Positions 26,717 to 36,097 of a stretch of 64,000 bases of DNA are shown in pieces. The stretch is from contig JADZCJ010000046.1 of NCBI GenBank assembly GCA_020851635.1, forward strand, positions 1 to 64,000. The letters are read 5' to 3'. Each line of letters begins with the position of its first letter. Within the stretch, counting starts at the first letter, position 1. A model generated the notes under the pieces. The model was not told the DNA's origin, searched no databases, and was given only the letters and a program-made list of their open reading frames with translations. The translations under genes and the position numbers were made by a program. This DNA is from Anaerolineae bacterium (GTDB lineage Bacteria; Chloroflexota; Anaerolineae; UBA4142; SHND01).

Positions 26717-28018
26717 ATGTCTGACATTGCGCTCGTAGAAAACATTGGCGAGTACGAAGGAAAAACGGTCACGGTGCAGGGCTGGGTGGCTGACAAGACC
26801 GACAAGGGCAAACTACAGTTTTTGCGCGTGCGCGATGGCACCGGCGTCATTCAGGCGACGCTGTTTCAAAAGACGGCGCCGGTCGAAGCTTTTGAACTTG
26901 CCAAGCGCATCCCGCAGGAATCGTCCGTGCGCGTGACAGGTGAGGTACGCAAAGAGCCGCGCGCTCCCGGAGGGTTCGAGTTGTCGGTCACGGACATGCA
27001 GGCGGTGCAGCTAGCGCGGGACGAATATCCGATTACCCCGAAAGAGCATGGCATCGAGTTTTTGATGCACAATCGCCACTTGTGGCTGCGCTCCTCCCGA
27101 CAGCATGCGATTCTGCGAATCCGCGCGACCATCATCAAGGCGATTCGTGACTATCTGGATAATAACGGGTTCATGCTGCTCGACACACCCATCTTGACGC
27201 CGGCAGCCGTCGAAGGCACAACCACTCTTTTTCAAACCGATTTCTACGGCGAACCGGCTTTTTTGACGCAAAGCGGACAGCTCTATAACGAAGCGAATGC
27301 GATGGCGTTCGGCAAAGTATATTGTTTTGGTCCGACGTTTCGCGCGGAAAAATCGAAAACGCGGCGGCACCTGTCCGAGTTTTGGATGGTAGAACCCGAA
27401 TGGGCGTTCGGCACTTTGGACGACTATATGCGGGTGGCCGAGGGAATGGTTTCATATATTGCGCAAACCGTGCTCGAACTACGCAAGACAGAGTTGCAAG
27501 TGTTGGAGCGAGATACGAGTCTCCTCGAAAAGGTCGCCGCGCCCTTTCCACGTATTTCCTATGACGACGCGGTGAAAATTATCCGCGAAAAAGGTGACCC
27601 GAATTTCAAATGGGGCGACGATTTTGGCGCGCCGGATGAAACGCTCATCAGTGAGCAATTCGACCGCCCCGTTTTTGTGCATCATTATCCGACCGAGATG
27701 AAAGCGTTTTACATGGCGCCCGACCCGGACCGCCCTGAGGTGTGTCTGAGCGCGGACTTGCTTGCGCCCGAAGGATATGGCGAGATTATCGGCGGCGGAC
27801 AGCGGAGCGCTGATCTCGAATACCTCGAAGCGCAACTAGTCAAGCACAATCTGCCGCGCGAGCCCTACGAGTGGTATCTGGATTTGAGAAAATATGGCTC
27901 GGTGCCGCACTGCGGGTTTGGACTGGGAATCGAACGCACAGTGGCGTGGATTTGCAAGCTGGACCATGTGCGCGAGACGATTCCATTTGCGCGGATGATG
28001 GACAAGATGTATCCCTAG
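26717..28018 (+). CDS. asnS: Asparagine--tRNA ligase (AsnRS)
   Basis: Charges tRNA-Asn with asparagine. The 433-residue product has the OB-fold domain ([24 protein letters not shown], in two parts), motif 1 around [14 protein letters not shown], motif 2 [24 protein letters not shown], and motif 3 [14 protein letters not shown]. The sequence VEGTTTLFQ and the LSEFWM-E-E block favour AsnRS over AspRS. Length fits the family. It ends in a strong terminator at 28036. Confidence 0.95.
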   Translation: MSDIALVENIGEYEGKTVTVQGWVADKTDKGKLQFLRVRDGTGVIQATLFQKTAPVEAFELAKRIPQESSVRVTGEVRKEPRAPGGFELSVTDMQAVQLARDEYPITPKEHGIEFLMHNRHLWLRSSRQHAILRIRATIIKAIRDYLDNNGFMLLDTPILTPAAVEGTTTLFQTDFYGEPAFLTQSGQLYNEANAMAFGKVYCFGPTFRAEKSKTRRHLSEFWMVEPEWAFGTLDDYMRVAEGMVSYIAQTVLELRKTELQVLERDTSLLEKVAAPFPRISYDDAVKIIREKGDPNFKWGDDFGAPDETLISEQFDRPVFVHHYPTEMKAFYMAPDPDRPEVCLSADLLAPEGYGEIIGGGQRSADLEYLEAQLVKHNLPREPYEWYLDLRKYGSVPHCGFGLGIERTVAWICKLDHVRETIPFARMMDKMYP

Positions 28019-28035
28019 ACTACTTGTCTGAATCC

Positions 28036-28081
28036 AAAGAGCGGGACGATGTCGGAAAACCGGCATCGCCCCGCTCTTTTT
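28036..28081 (+). terminator. Intrinsic terminator of asnS
   Basis: A long stem (AAAGAGCGGG at 28036-28045 with CCCGCTCTTT at the far side, extended by CGATG/CATCG and CGG/CCG), loop AAAA, followed by a T run. Confidence 0.9.
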
Positions 28082-28153
28082 GATTCACCCTGTGGTCATA
28101 TTGCAGACAGTGATTGATTCTGGTTTAATGCCGTTGCTTTGAGGCATTGTATC

Positions 28154-29656
28154 ATGTCAACATTTTTGCGCCGCGCGCTGCTTCCCTCGCTTGAAATCCT
28201 GTTGTTTCTGCTTGTGTTTTACATATCGCTATTTTTCATGCCCGACATGCTCAACAGCGACGGGGACCTGGGACGGCATATCACGGTCGGCGAATACATG
28301 CTCGACACTGGAGCAGTCCCAAATCGAGATGTTTTTTCGCACACGCGATTTGATGCGCCGCTGGTCTTGCACGAATGGTTGAGCGAAGTGGTCTATGCGC
28401 TGGCGCATCGGGCGGCGGGGCTGAATGGGGTCGCGTGGCTCACTGCGCTTTTGTTGGCATTGATTTATTCTGCGCTGGCGGCTGGGCTGCGGCTGTTGGG
28501 TGTGAGCGCGCCGATTGCGTTTCTCGCCGCGCTGGCGGCATATTTTACGGGGGCGATTCATCATTTGCCGCGTCCGCATCTTTTCACTCTGCTGATCTTG
28601 ACGATTCTGGTTTTGATGCTGGAACTGTATCGCCGCAAGCTCAAACTGGACCGGACGCGCCGTGCGCGTTTGGCGGTGCTTGCCGCGCTGGCAGGCATGA
28701 TGGTGTTGTGGGCGAATTTCAACGGGGCGTTTGTGCTGGCGTTTTTTGTTCTCGGATTTTATATCGTCGGCGCGTGGTTGGATGGGGAACCGCGAAACGC
28801 GTTGTTTTTCGGGATGTGTCTGGTCGTCGCGTTTGGCGCAAGTCTGGTCAATCCGTTTGGCATTGCGCTGCCGCAGCATGTGTTTGGCTTTATGGGCAAC
28901 AGATTTCTGGTGGACAACACGGTGGAATATTTGTCGCCCAATTTTCACAATATCAGCGCGTGGTTGTTTGCGGCGTGGATTCTATTTTCGATTGTGCTCT
29001 TGGGTCGTTATACGATACGGGTGAGCTGGACTGCGCTGTTGTTGCTCGGCGCATGGACGGCGTTCGGGCTGTACTCGGCGCGGAATATAGCGAACTATGC
29101 GCAGGTGGCTTCGATCATCCTTGCGCCAATCGCCGACGCGTGGCTGTTGGCGTCGAGTCCCGCCCTGAATATGCGGTTCCGAAATCTGGATGCGGTCGCG
29201 CCGACCGGAGCAGGGTGGATATGGGGCATCGGCGCGGTTGCGCTCTTGATGCTTGCGCAGGCGAGCGGTGTGACGCTTGACGCACGAGGCGAGGGGAATG
29301 TGTTTACCACACGGGCATTCCCTGTGGGGGCGGTAGATTATCTAGAGAGTCATCCCGCGCAGGGACGTATGTTTAATGAATACACCTGGGGCGGATATCT
29401 GGAATATCGGATGTTTCCATCGCAGCGAGTCTTCATAGATGGAGACAATGATTTTTTTGGCGAAGCGCTAGTGCGCGAGTATTTGGATGTGATTCATGCG
29501 CGCGGAGATTGGCGCGGAATCCTGGCCAAGTATCAGGTGGATTGGGTGATTGTGCCGCCCGAGCGCGCGCTGGCGGTCGAGCTCGGACGTTTAGTCAATT
29601 GGCAGGAGATTTATCGCGACGACAATGCGGTGGTGTGGTTGAGGCGGATTGAATAA
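28154..29656 (+). CDS. Polytopic membrane protein, GT-C glycosyltransferase-like
   Basis: A 500-residue protein with about ten hydrophobic helices in residues 10-375 and a soluble C-terminal part of about 125 residues. The first outside loop carries SDGDLGRHITVGEYMLDTG and FSHTRFDAPLVLHEWLSE; acidic residues in such a loop (D-D, HEWL) are typical of GT-C lipid-linked sugar transferases and related families. The C-terminal domain with YTWGGYLEYR and VFIDGDNDFFGE recurs in uncharacterised Chloroflexota membrane proteins. Substrate unknown. The ATG at 28154 is chosen, as the preceding frame lacks a start site. Confidence 0.7.
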   Translation: MSTFLRRALLPSLEILLFLLVFYISLFFMPDMLNSDGDLGRHITVGEYMLDTGAVPNRDVFSHTRFDAPLVLHEWLSEVVYALAHRAAGLNGVAWLTALLLALIYSALAAGLRLLGVSAPIAFLAALAAYFTGAIHHLPRPHLFTLLILTILVLMLELYRRKLKLDRTRRARLAVLAALAGMMVLWANFNGAFVLAFFVLGFYIVGAWLDGEPRNALFFGMCLVVAFGASLVNPFGIALPQHVFGFMGNRFLVDNTVEYLSPNFHNISAWLFAAWILFSIVLLGRYTIRVSWTALLLLGAWTAFGLYSARNIANYAQVASIILAPIADAWLLASSPALNMRFRNLDAVAPTGAGWIWGIGAVALLMLAQASGVTLDARGEGNVFTTRAFPVGAVDYLESHPAQGRMFNEYTWGGYLEYRMFPSQRVFIDGDNDFFGEALVREYLDVIHARGDWRGILAKYQVDWVIVPPERALAVELGRLVNWQEIYRDDNAVVWLRRIE

Positions 29657-29663
29657 CGTGGAC

Positions 29664-29833
29664 CTATTGGGGGATAGTTTGAAAGCCCATGACCTTGAAA
29701 TGGTGGTCAAAAGTAAAGACTCGGCTTGCTTTATGATATGGGGGTAGATTTCTTGCGCTTTTTCGTGGTAGTTGTCTTTTTGGTGCGCGACTGCGACCCA
29801 CGCACTCGTGTCAACAAAGATTTCTTGCGCCAT
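29664..29833 (-). pseudogene. Internally deleted PIN-domain toxin (vapC-like)
   Basis: The reverse strand starts MAQEIFVDTSAWVAVAHQKDNYHEKAQ, the usual N-terminus of a PIN RNase with its first catalytic Asp (VDTSAW). After about 38 codons the frame degenerates. One frame over, the same stretch continues as SRVFTFDHHFKVMGFQTIPQ and a stop at 29664-29666, which is the usual PIN C-terminus (TFD-HF---GF). The middle (about 80 residues, with the remaining acidic residues) is missing and the two ends are out of frame, so the toxin is dead. The start overlaps the antitoxin gene by 103 bases. Confidence 0.8.
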
Positions 29834-30090
29834 GATTTGGACTCGCTTTTGAAAATCTCCATCAGGTACTTGTCATGGTTTTCTGCGAGATCGGGTGGGC
29901 CCGAACCCCCCAAAGCAATGATGCTCAAGAGCGGGTCTTGCTCCACCGGCACGTGTGACAAGAGTTGGTCAACGCCACGGCGCACCAGCTCGGCGATGGC
30001 CACGTTTTCCTGTTTTGCCATATACCGCAGCGCGGCGTCTTGATCGGGTCGCAGATAGATTTGAATAGGACGTTCACGCAGTTTTCGCAC
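29731..30090 (-). CDS. Ribbon-helix-helix (CopG-type) antitoxin
   Basis: A 119-residue protein with an N-terminal RHH DNA-binding domain (RPIQIYLRPDQDAALRYMAKQ, followed by VAIAELVRRGVDQLL), then the linker region with DLAENHDKYLMEIF that is typical of antitoxins paired with PIN toxins. The Lys/Thr-rich end (from about residue 88) is the out-of-frame reading of the toxin gene start and is encoded in a 103-base overlap. The GTG start at 30090 is preceded by GAGGTG. It appears intact although its toxin is deleted. RHH antitoxins usually repress their own promoter; a palindrome lies at 30116-30130. Confidence 0.8.
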   Translation of the reverse strand: MRKLRERPIQIYLRPDQDAALRYMAKQENVAIAELVRRGVDQLLSHVPVEQDPLLSIIALGGSGPPDLAENHDKYLMEIFKSESKSWRKKSLLTRVRGSQSRTKKTTTTKKRKKSTPIS

Positions 30091-30115
30091 ACATCACCTC
30101 GCAATCCGTTCCTAC

Positions 30116-30130
30116 GTATAAAAATTATAC
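30116..30130 (-). promoter_or_regulatory. Palindromic operator overlapping the -10 of the antitoxin gene
   Basis: GTATAAAAATTATAC is a perfect dyad around a central A and contains a reverse-strand TATAAT (30124-30129). It lies 26 bases before the antitoxin start, a fitting place for autoregulation by the RHH protein. The binding itself is inferred. Confidence 0.45.
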
Positions 30131-30175
30131 ATCAGCTTGTATGTGTAACAGAATGGAATGTGATGCGGAAGCAAG

Positions 30176-30221
30176 AGCGCCTTGGATTCTACACTGATTT
30201 ATAGTATCCAAGGCGCTTTTT
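30176..30221 (+). terminator. Hairpin between the gcv operon end and the antitoxin gene
   Basis: Perfect 12-base arms (30176-30187 and 30206-30217) with an 18-base loop and a T run to 30221 on the plus strand. In the minus direction the T run is absent, so as a terminator it acts on plus-strand transcripts entering the 3' end of gcvPB. It may still protect the 3' end of the gcv mRNA. Confidence 0.6.
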
Positions 30222-30223
30222 GA

Positions 30224-31708
30224 TCAAGCCGCTTTTCTCTGGTCCGGGATTTGCGGCGGTTTGTAGTTGAGAACCGGCTCGCGGGCGGCTTTGACGTCGT
30301 CAAGGCGAGTAACGGGTGTGTTGTGGGGCGCGTTGTGAAGGAGCTGCGGGTCGGTTCGCGCTTCCTCTGCAATTTTGAGTAGGGCAGCAGCAAATTCATC
30401 CAGAGATGCTTTGGACTGGGTCTCGGTCGGCTCGATCATCAGACATTCGGGCACGATGAGCGGAAAGTAGATGGTCGGCGGATAGAATCCATAGTCAATG
30501 ATCCGTTTTGCCACGTCCAGCGTGTTGACGCCATACTCTTTTTTGAAACGCGTCCCGTTCAAGACGAACTCGTGTTTGCATGTGCGTTCGGGCACTTGGG
30601 GGTCATAAACATCGCGTACGAGCGCGAGCAAATAGTTGGCATTGAGTACCGAGATCTCGGCAATTTCTCGAAGGTGTTCTTTGCCGTACGAGCGAATATA
30701 CGTGTAGGCGCGCACGAGAGCGAGGAAATTGCCCCAAAAAGACTTGATCCGTCCGATAGTGTTTGTGGGGGTTTCGAAGGCGTACACATCCCCTTTTTTT
30801 GAGACAATCGGGGTAGGCAGAAATTCCGCCAGATCGGGCCGCGCCATGACCGGACCGGAGCCGGGGCCACCGCCGCCGTGTGGGACACTAAAGGTCTTGT
30901 GCAGGTTCGAGTGGATAACGTCAAACCCCAAGTCGCCCGGGCGCGCGATGCCGATGATGGCGTTCAGGTTTGCCCCGTCGCCATAGACCAGCCCGCCAGC
31001 ATCGTGAACGATTTTATTTACCTCTCGAACATGCTCTTCGAACAAGCCGAGCGTGTTGGGGTTGGTGAACATGATCGCGGCGGTCTTGTCCGATACTTTG
31101 GAGCGAAGATCGTCCAGGTCCATATTGCCGCGCGCATCGGATTTCACTTCGACTACTCTATAACCCGCCATCGCGCTTGTCGCGGGATTGGTGCCGTGCG
31201 CCGAGTCGGGAATCAAGACCTCACTGCGCCCTGTGTCGCCGCGCTTGAGGTGATAGGCGCGAATGACAAGGATGCCGACGAGTTCGCCCTGCGCCCCCGC
31301 GGCAGGTTGGAGGGTGACGGCGGGCAGTCCGCTGATTTCGCCGAGATATTCTTGCAGTTCATACATCAACTGCATCACTCCCTGCGCGGTTTCGGGCGGC
31401 TGCATGGGATGCACTTGCGACATTCCGGTCAGCTGGATTGCGTCTTCGTTCATCTTGGGATTGTATTTCATCGTGCACGAGCCGAGCGGGTAAATGCCCA
31501 GATCAACACAATAGTTTTTCTGTGAGAGGCGCGTAAAGTGACGCACGACATCCACTTCCGCCACTTCAGGGAGATTGAGGTCGGCGCGCATCAGGTGGGC
31601 GGGCAGCGGTGTGTGGGGCACATCGGACTCGGGGAGCGCGTAGCCGATGGAGCCGGGGTTACTTTGTTCATAGAGTAACGGTTCGGGTTTGTTTGCGGTG
31701 ATAGACAT
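30224..31708 (-). CDS. gcvPB: Glycine dehydrogenase (decarboxylating) subunit 2
   Basis: The PLP-binding half of the two-subunit P-protein of the glycine cleavage system; it decarboxylates glycine and passes aminomethyl to lipoyl-GcvH. The 494-residue product has YPLGSCTMKYNPK, the HGTNPATSAMAGY block, and the PLP lysine in HSNLHKTFSVPHGGGGPGSG. The start at 31708 (MSITANKPEP) is chosen; the frame runs 31 codons further upstream and would overlap gcvPA by 38 bases. It is the last gene of gcvT-H-PA-PB. Confidence 0.96.
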   Translation of the reverse strand: MSITANKPEPLLYEQSNPGSIGYALPESDVPHTPLPAHLMRADLNLPEVAEVDVVRHFTRLSQKNYCVDLGIYPLGSCTMKYNPKMNEDAIQLTGMSQVHPMQPPETAQGVMQLMYELQEYLGEISGLPAVTLQPAAGAQGELVGILVIRAYHLKRGDTGRSEVLIPDSAHGTNPATSAMAGYRVVEVKSDARGNMDLDDLRSKVSDKTAAIMFTNPNTLGLFEEHVREVNKIVHDAGGLVYGDGANLNAIIGIARPGDLGFDVIHSNLHKTFSVPHGGGGPGSGPVMARPDLAEFLPTPIVSKKGDVYAFETPTNTIGRIKSFWGNFLALVRAYTYIRSYGKEHLREIAEISVLNANYLLALVRDVYDPQVPERTCKHEFVLNGTRFKKEYGVNTLDVAKRIIDYGFYPPTIYFPLIVPECLMIEPTETQSKASLDEFAAALLKIAEEARTDPQLLHNAPHNTPVTRLDDVKAAREPVLNYKPPQIPDQRKAA

Positions 31709-31763
31709 AAAAAAGATGGGAGTGTGCGGTAGAAAAACCTTTGGTTCTTTTGTCGCACATGGA

Positions 31764-33104
31764 TCAGTCAAGAGCGCCGAGCGCGCTGACGAGCGCATCA
31801 ATTTGACTGCGCGTGTTGAGTTCGGTGACGGCGATGAGCATTCCGTTTTTCAAGTGCGGATAGTCATGGGATAGGTCGTAGCCGCCGATGATGCCCTGCT
31901 TGTAAAGCGCGCGGTTGATTTCGGCAACGGGACGCGGACACTCGACGACAAATTCATTAAAGAACTCTTGGGTTTTGACGCGATAGCCCCCGAGCTTGGC
32001 AATCTCGCTTGCCGCGTAATGCGCTTTTTGGTAACAAAGTTCCGCCACGTCGCGGAGCCCTTGCTTGCCCAACGTCGCCAGATAGACGCAGGCGGCGAGC
32101 GCATTCAGGGCTTCGTTGGTGCAAATATTGGAGGTCGCTTTTTCGCGGCGAATGTGCTGTTCGCGCGCTTGAAGAGTCAGAACAAAACCGCGTCGTCCCT
32201 GCTTGTCTACGGTTTCACCAACCAGACGACCCGCCACACGGCGAAGATATTTCTCTTTGCAGGCAAAGATCCCGAGATAGGGACCTCCAAACCCAAGTGC
32301 GTTGCCGAGCGATTGCCCTTCGCCAATAACAATGTCGGCATCATAGTCACCGGGCGGTTGATACAAGCCGAGTGAAATCGGATAAACGCTGATAATAGAG
32401 AGCGCGCCCACCGCGTGGATGCGGTCAGCTAGCGGCTTGAAGTCGCGCACGTTTCCGAGAAAATCAGGGTTTGCCGCAAGCACGCCGGCAGTCTGGTTAT
32501 CCAGATGTTTGTCAAGCACTTGATCAAGCGAGAGGGAGGTATCCTCGTCGCCGACGATGGGGATGTCTTGACCCTGTAGATAGGTGCGCATGGTCTCGCG
32601 ATAGTGCGGGTGCAGAGTGGGGGATACGATGATTTTTCTACCTGTGCGCGCGCTGTTGATCGCCATGACAGCCGCTTCCGCCGCCGCCGTTGCCGCGTCA
32701 TAATGCGAAGCGTTCGCCGCGTCCATGCCCGTCAAATCGCAGATCATGGATTGGTATTCAAAGATCGTTTGCAGGGTGCCCTGAGAGATTTCGGGCTGAT
32801 ACGGCGTATAGGCAGTATAGAATTCAGAACGGAAAATCAGATGTGGGACGGTGGCCGGGACAAAGTGATTGTACGCGCCCGCGCCCAAGAAATACGCGTG
32901 CTCGCCCGCATTGGCGTTTTTTGCAGCCATGTCGCGCAGAGTGCGGAGCAAGTCCATTTCGGAAAGCGCCGGCGGCAGGTTCAGGTCCGGGTACTGCGCC
33001 TCTTTTGGCACATCGTCGAACAAAGTATCAACTGAACTGACGCCGATGGTCTTGAGCATCTGCGCGCGGTCCGCATCGGTGATGGGAATGAAACGGTGGG
33101 ACAT
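31764..33104 (-). CDS. gcvPA: Glycine dehydrogenase (decarboxylating) subunit 1
   Basis: The other half of the two-subunit P-protein. The 446-residue product begins MSHRFIPITDADRAQML and contains FLGAGAYNHFVPATV, FRSEFYTAYTPYQPEISQGT, YDAATAAAEAAVMA and FGGPYLGIFA, all standard for the A subunit. The split form, as opposed to a single ~950-residue GcvP, is typical of Gram-positive and Chloroflexota genomes. It lies 55 bases before gcvPB and 73 bases after gcvH. Confidence 0.96.
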   Translation of the reverse strand: MSHRFIPITDADRAQMLKTIGVSSVDTLFDDVPKEAQYPDLNLPPALSEMDLLRTLRDMAAKNANAGEHAYFLGAGAYNHFVPATVPHLIFRSEFYTAYTPYQPEISQGTLQTIFEYQSMICDLTGMDAANASHYDAATAAAEAAVMAINSARTGRKIIVSPTLHPHYRETMRTYLQGQDIPIVGDEDTSLSLDQVLDKHLDNQTAGVLAANPDFLGNVRDFKPLADRIHAVGALSIISVYPISLGLYQPPGDYDADIVIGEGQSLGNALGFGGPYLGIFACKEKYLRRVAGRLVGETVDKQGRRGFVLTLQAREQHIRREKATSNICTNEALNALAACVYLATLGKQGLRDVAELCYQKAHYAASEIAKLGGYRVKTQEFFNEFVVECPRPVAEINRALYKQGIIGGYDLSHDYPHLKNGMLIAVTELNTRSQIDALVSALGALD

Positions 33105-33177
33105 GACAAAAACGTGGACAGGAAAACAGGGAGCTGTGTCAGTGTGTGGCGGGTTGTCTGCCTGTCTACGGGTCTCC

Positions 33178-33588
33178 TCAATGAATTTCGCCGGACTCGA
33201 TTTTGCTCTTGTAAGTGGCAGCGTCCATCAATTTGGCGAGGTCGTCTGCGTTGAACGGAGAGATTTTGATCATCCACCCCGCGCCAAAGGCGTCCGCGTT
33301 GACGGTTTCGGGCGCGTTGGCGAGTTCATCATTTGTGGCGGAAATCGAGCCGCCGACGGGCATAAAGACATCGCTCGCCGCCTTGACCGATTCGACCACA
33401 CCAAAGCCGCTTTTTGCTCGCAACTCCATCCCGACGACGGGCAGTTCGACAAAAACAATGTCGCCGAGGGCGTCCTGAGCATAATCGCTTATGCCGACAG
33501 TTGCGGTATCGCCCTCAACGCGGACCCATTCGTGGGTCGCTGCATATTTCAAATCAGTGGGATAGGAGATTTCCTTGCCGCTGGACAT
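33178..33588 (-). CDS. gcvH: Glycine cleavage system H protein
   Basis: The lipoyl carrier that shuttles the aminomethyl group between the P, T and L proteins. The 136-residue product has the family core: YAATHEWVRVEGDTATVGISDYAQD in two parts, LGDIVFVELP, and the lipoylation lysine in GVVESVKAASDVFMPV. The end LMDAATYKSKIE corresponds to the usual LLDAE-Y---. Operon position between gcvT (23 bases) and gcvPA fits. Confidence 0.97.
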   Translation of the reverse strand: MSSGKEISYPTDLKYAATHEWVRVEGDTATVGISDYAQDALGDIVFVELPVVGMELRAKSGFGVVESVKAASDVFMPVGGSISATNDELANAPETVNADAFGAGWMIKISPFNADDLAKLMDAATYKSKIESGEIH

Positions 33589-33611
33589 ACGAGACCTCGC
33601 TTGTGAATGGT

Positions 33612-34709
33612 TTATTTGCCGCGCGCGCGATTCGCATAGAATGGAGTCTTGACGACGCGCGCCCTGGCGGGTTTGCCGCGAATGATGACATCAAATTCCG
33701 TGCCGATTTTTGCCAGTTCGGGTGGAACATAGCCCAGCCCGATGTTTTTTTCAAGCGTGGGCGCAGGCATGCCGCTGGTTACCGTGCCGACGGACCTGCC
33801 ATCCACAGAGATTTCGTAACCACCGCGCGCAATGCCGCGTTCGAGCATTTCAAAGCCAACCAGTTTTCTCTTGACGCCTTCGAGTTTTTGTTTGAGCAGG
33901 GCATCACGACCGATAAAGTTCTTGTTCAAATCGCACGCCCAACCAAGCCCTGCTTCGAGAGGAGTTGTGTTGGCGTCAATCTCGTGGCCGTAAAGCGCGA
34001 ACCGGGCTTCAAAACGCAGCGAGTCACGCGCCCCCAGACCGATCGGCAGCACGCCCTTGTCCTTGCCCGCTTCGAGGATGGCGTCCCAAACGTGTTTGCC
34101 ATGTGATGCGGGAACAAACAATTCGAACCCGTCTTCGCCCGTATAGCCCGTGCGCGCCAGGATGCCGCGTTGACCGTCAATTTGAAATTCGCGGGCTTGA
34201 TGGTACCGGATCGCGCTCAGGTCAAAGGGTTCGACTTTTTGCAGAATCTCTTCGGCGAGAGGGCCCTGAAATGCCAGCATGTAGAATTCGTCGCTCACAT
34301 CCTCGAGCGTTACGTTCCAACCGGCGCTCTGGGCGCGCATCCAGACAATGTCCTTGTCACGGTTGCCTGCGTTGATGACAACCATCCACTCGTCCGAAAA
34401 GCGATAAACAAAGGTATCGTCCACACATGTCCCGTCCGAGTAGCACATGACCGCATATTTGGCAGTGCTAATCGCCATGTCGGTAAAATTGGCGCTGAGG
34501 AGAAAATTCAGATAGGCGAGGGCCTCGGGTCCGGTCACGCGCACCTGCCCCATGTGGTCAATGTCAAACAGACCGGCGGCAGTACGCACGACGCGATGTT
34601 CGTCCAGAATGCCTTTGTATTGGACCGGCATTTCCCAGCCGCCAAATTCGACCATCTTGGCGCCGAGGGCGCGATGCGTTTCGTACAGGGGTGTACGTTT
34701 CAAATCCAT
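33612..34709 (-). CDS. gcvT: Glycine cleavage system T protein (aminomethyltransferase)
   Basis: Transfers the methylene group from lipoyl-GcvH to tetrahydrofolate and releases ammonia. The 365-residue product starts MDLKRTPLYETHRALGAKMVEFGGWEMP (read in parts), with the folate-site Asp in LFDIDHMGQVRVTG, TGYTGEDGFELF, and the C-terminal VGTVTSGM-APTLEKNIGLGYV region. The start at 34709 fits; 46 upstream codons in frame have no ribosome site and contain the promoter. It is the first gene of the four-gene operon. No glycine riboswitch was recognised upstream. Confidence 0.96.
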   Translation of the reverse strand: MDLKRTPLYETHRALGAKMVEFGGWEMPVQYKGILDEHRVVRTAAGLFDIDHMGQVRVTGPEALAYLNFLLSANFTDMAISTAKYAVMCYSDGTCVDDTFVYRFSDEWMVVINAGNRDKDIVWMRAQSAGWNVTLEDVSDEFYMLAFQGPLAEEILQKVEPFDLSAIRYHQAREFQIDGQRGILARTGYTGEDGFELFVPASHGKHVWDAILEAGKDKGVLPIGLGARDSLRFEARFALYGHEIDANTTPLEAGLGWACDLNKNFIGRDALLKQKLEGVKRKLVGFEMLERGIARGGYEISVDGRSVGTVTSGMPAPTLEKNIGLGYVPPELAKIGTEFDVIIRGKPARARVVKTPFYANRARGK

Positions 34710-34787
34710 TTGCGAATATCCTGTCGTAAAAATGGGAAGAACAAATCGGACGCGGGGAAAGAATCGAATGTCGTCATTGACGCCCCC

Positions 34788-34816
34788 ATGATAGCGCAAA
34801 CAGAGGGCAGTTGCAA
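34788..34816 (-). promoter_or_regulatory. Likely promoter of the gcv operon
   Basis: On the reverse strand TTGCAA (34811-34816) and TATCAT (34788-34793) are spaced by 17 bases. Transcription would start near 34781, about 72 bases before gcvT. Confidence 0.45.
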
Positions 34817-34943
34817 GGTAGGGGGAAGGTTTTTGCGCTGATGACATGCATCGTTTTCACCCCGAATCAATATACCCACCTTGCAAGGGCTGAAAAAATC
34901 TGCTACCGTAAGTTTGATGATTCAAAAATCATGTCCCTTATCC

Positions 34944-35888
34944 ATGCAAGACCAAATCATTGCCCGCGCGCCCACGCGCCTCGATTTTGTTGGCGGTTGG
35001 ACGGATGTTCAGCCGTTTTGTGATGCGGAGCAAGGGCTGGTTGTAAACGCCGCGTTTGGTGTGATTACGCGGGTCTCGGTTCGTTTGTCGGAATCGCCGC
35101 AGCCGAATACCGACCGCTTTGTGCAGGCAGCATGCAGACGGTTTGGCGTCGAAACGCTGGATGTCTCACTGCGCAGTGATGCCCCGGTCGGTTCGGGGCT
35201 GGGCGGTTCGGGGGCAGCCGGCGTGGTGCTGGTCGGCGCGCTTGGTGCGGTGCGCGCCGAGGCAATGACGCGGCGCGAAATCGCCGACCTGGCACATGAC
35301 ATCGAGGTGCAGGATTTGGGCATGATCGGAGGCAAACAAGACCAGTATGCGGCGGCGTTTGGCGGATTTCTCGCGCTCGAATTCCTGGGAGATGCGGTGC
35401 AGGTCAAGCCGCTTGACCCGGGCTTGGAGCGGGTGCGCGAACTGGAAAGCCGCAGTGTGGTGGTCTATACGGGTCAGTCTCGCGTTTCGGGCAACATTCA
35501 TGCGAATGTGCAGGCAGCATTCCGCGCGGGCAACCCGGATACCTTGCAAGCGCTGGCAACGATTCGAGAAGTTGCGCGCAGGTTTTGCGGCGAATTGCAA
35601 AATGGTTCGATTGATGCGCTGGGTGATTTGCTAAACGCAAACTGGGAGGCGCAGAAACGTTTGCATCCCTCGACGACCAATGAACGGGTGGAAGCGTTTT
35701 TTGAGATTGCGCGGAATGCGGGCGCGGCGGGTGGCAAAGCGCTGGGCGCAGGCGGCGGTGGTTGTCTTTATTTTCTCGCACGCGCGGGGGACACGCAACA
35801 TCTCAAGCAGGCGCTGACCGCGGCGGGCGGACAGGTGTTGGACGCCGGGTTTGATTTTCAGGGGTTGGTGGTCGAGACGCGAACCTGA
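34944..35888 (+). CDS. GHMP-family sugar kinase
   Basis: A 314-residue kinase of the galactokinase/homoserine/mevalonate/phosphomevalonate fold. ARAPTRLDFVGGWTDV at the N-terminus is the sugar-recognition motif of the heptose-7-phosphate/fucose-type branch; the ATP loop is PVGSGLGGSGAAG (about residues 78-90); the third motif is GGKALGAGGGGCLYF. The pattern is close to D-glycero-D-manno-heptose 7-phosphate kinase (HddA) and L-fucose kinase, so a sugar or sugar-phosphate substrate is likely but not fixed. The ATG at 34944 is chosen over 34881 since the motif starts 8 residues later. It is divergent from gcvT. Confidence 0.85.
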   Translation: MQDQIIARAPTRLDFVGGWTDVQPFCDAEQGLVVNAAFGVITRVSVRLSESPQPNTDRFVQAACRRFGVETLDVSLRSDAPVGSGLGGSGAAGVVLVGALGAVRAEAMTRREIADLAHDIEVQDLGMIGGKQDQYAAAFGGFLALEFLGDAVQVKPLDPGLERVRELESRSVVVYTGQSRVSGNIHANVQAAFRAGNPDTLQALATIREVARRFCGELQNGSIDALGDLLNANWEAQKRLHPSTTNERVEAFFEIARNAGAAGGKALGAGGGGCLYFLARAGDTQHLKQALTAAGGQVLDAGFDFQGLVVETRT

Positions 35889-36003
35889 CATCTGAATGGC
35901 TAAATGCCAGGCAAAGCGCGCACCTGGCGCGGCACAGCGTGATTCCCTGCGCGAGAGGTCTCGCTGCGAGTGCGTATAGCCAACAAATCCTGTGCGGAAA
36001 CGT

Positions 36004-36032
36004 TTGCTCCTCGCCTTTGATTCCGTTATAAT
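36004..36032 (+). promoter_or_regulatory. Promoter of lepB
   Basis: TTGCTC (36004-36009) and TATAAT (36027-36032) spaced by 17 bases. Transcription would start near 36040, giving a leader of about 117 bases that contains three tandem repeats. Confidence 0.55.
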
Positions 36033-36097
36033 TCCTGCGCGCAACGGCTTTGCACGTGCGGCACGGCACCCCCGCGTCGCATGACTGGCGTGCTGCT

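Noticed and set aside
34710-34943. Possible glycine riboswitch before gcvT
   Set aside because: None of the conserved glycine-riboswitch words (such as the AACTCTCAGG-type end) were found on either strand; only a promoter-like pair is seen.
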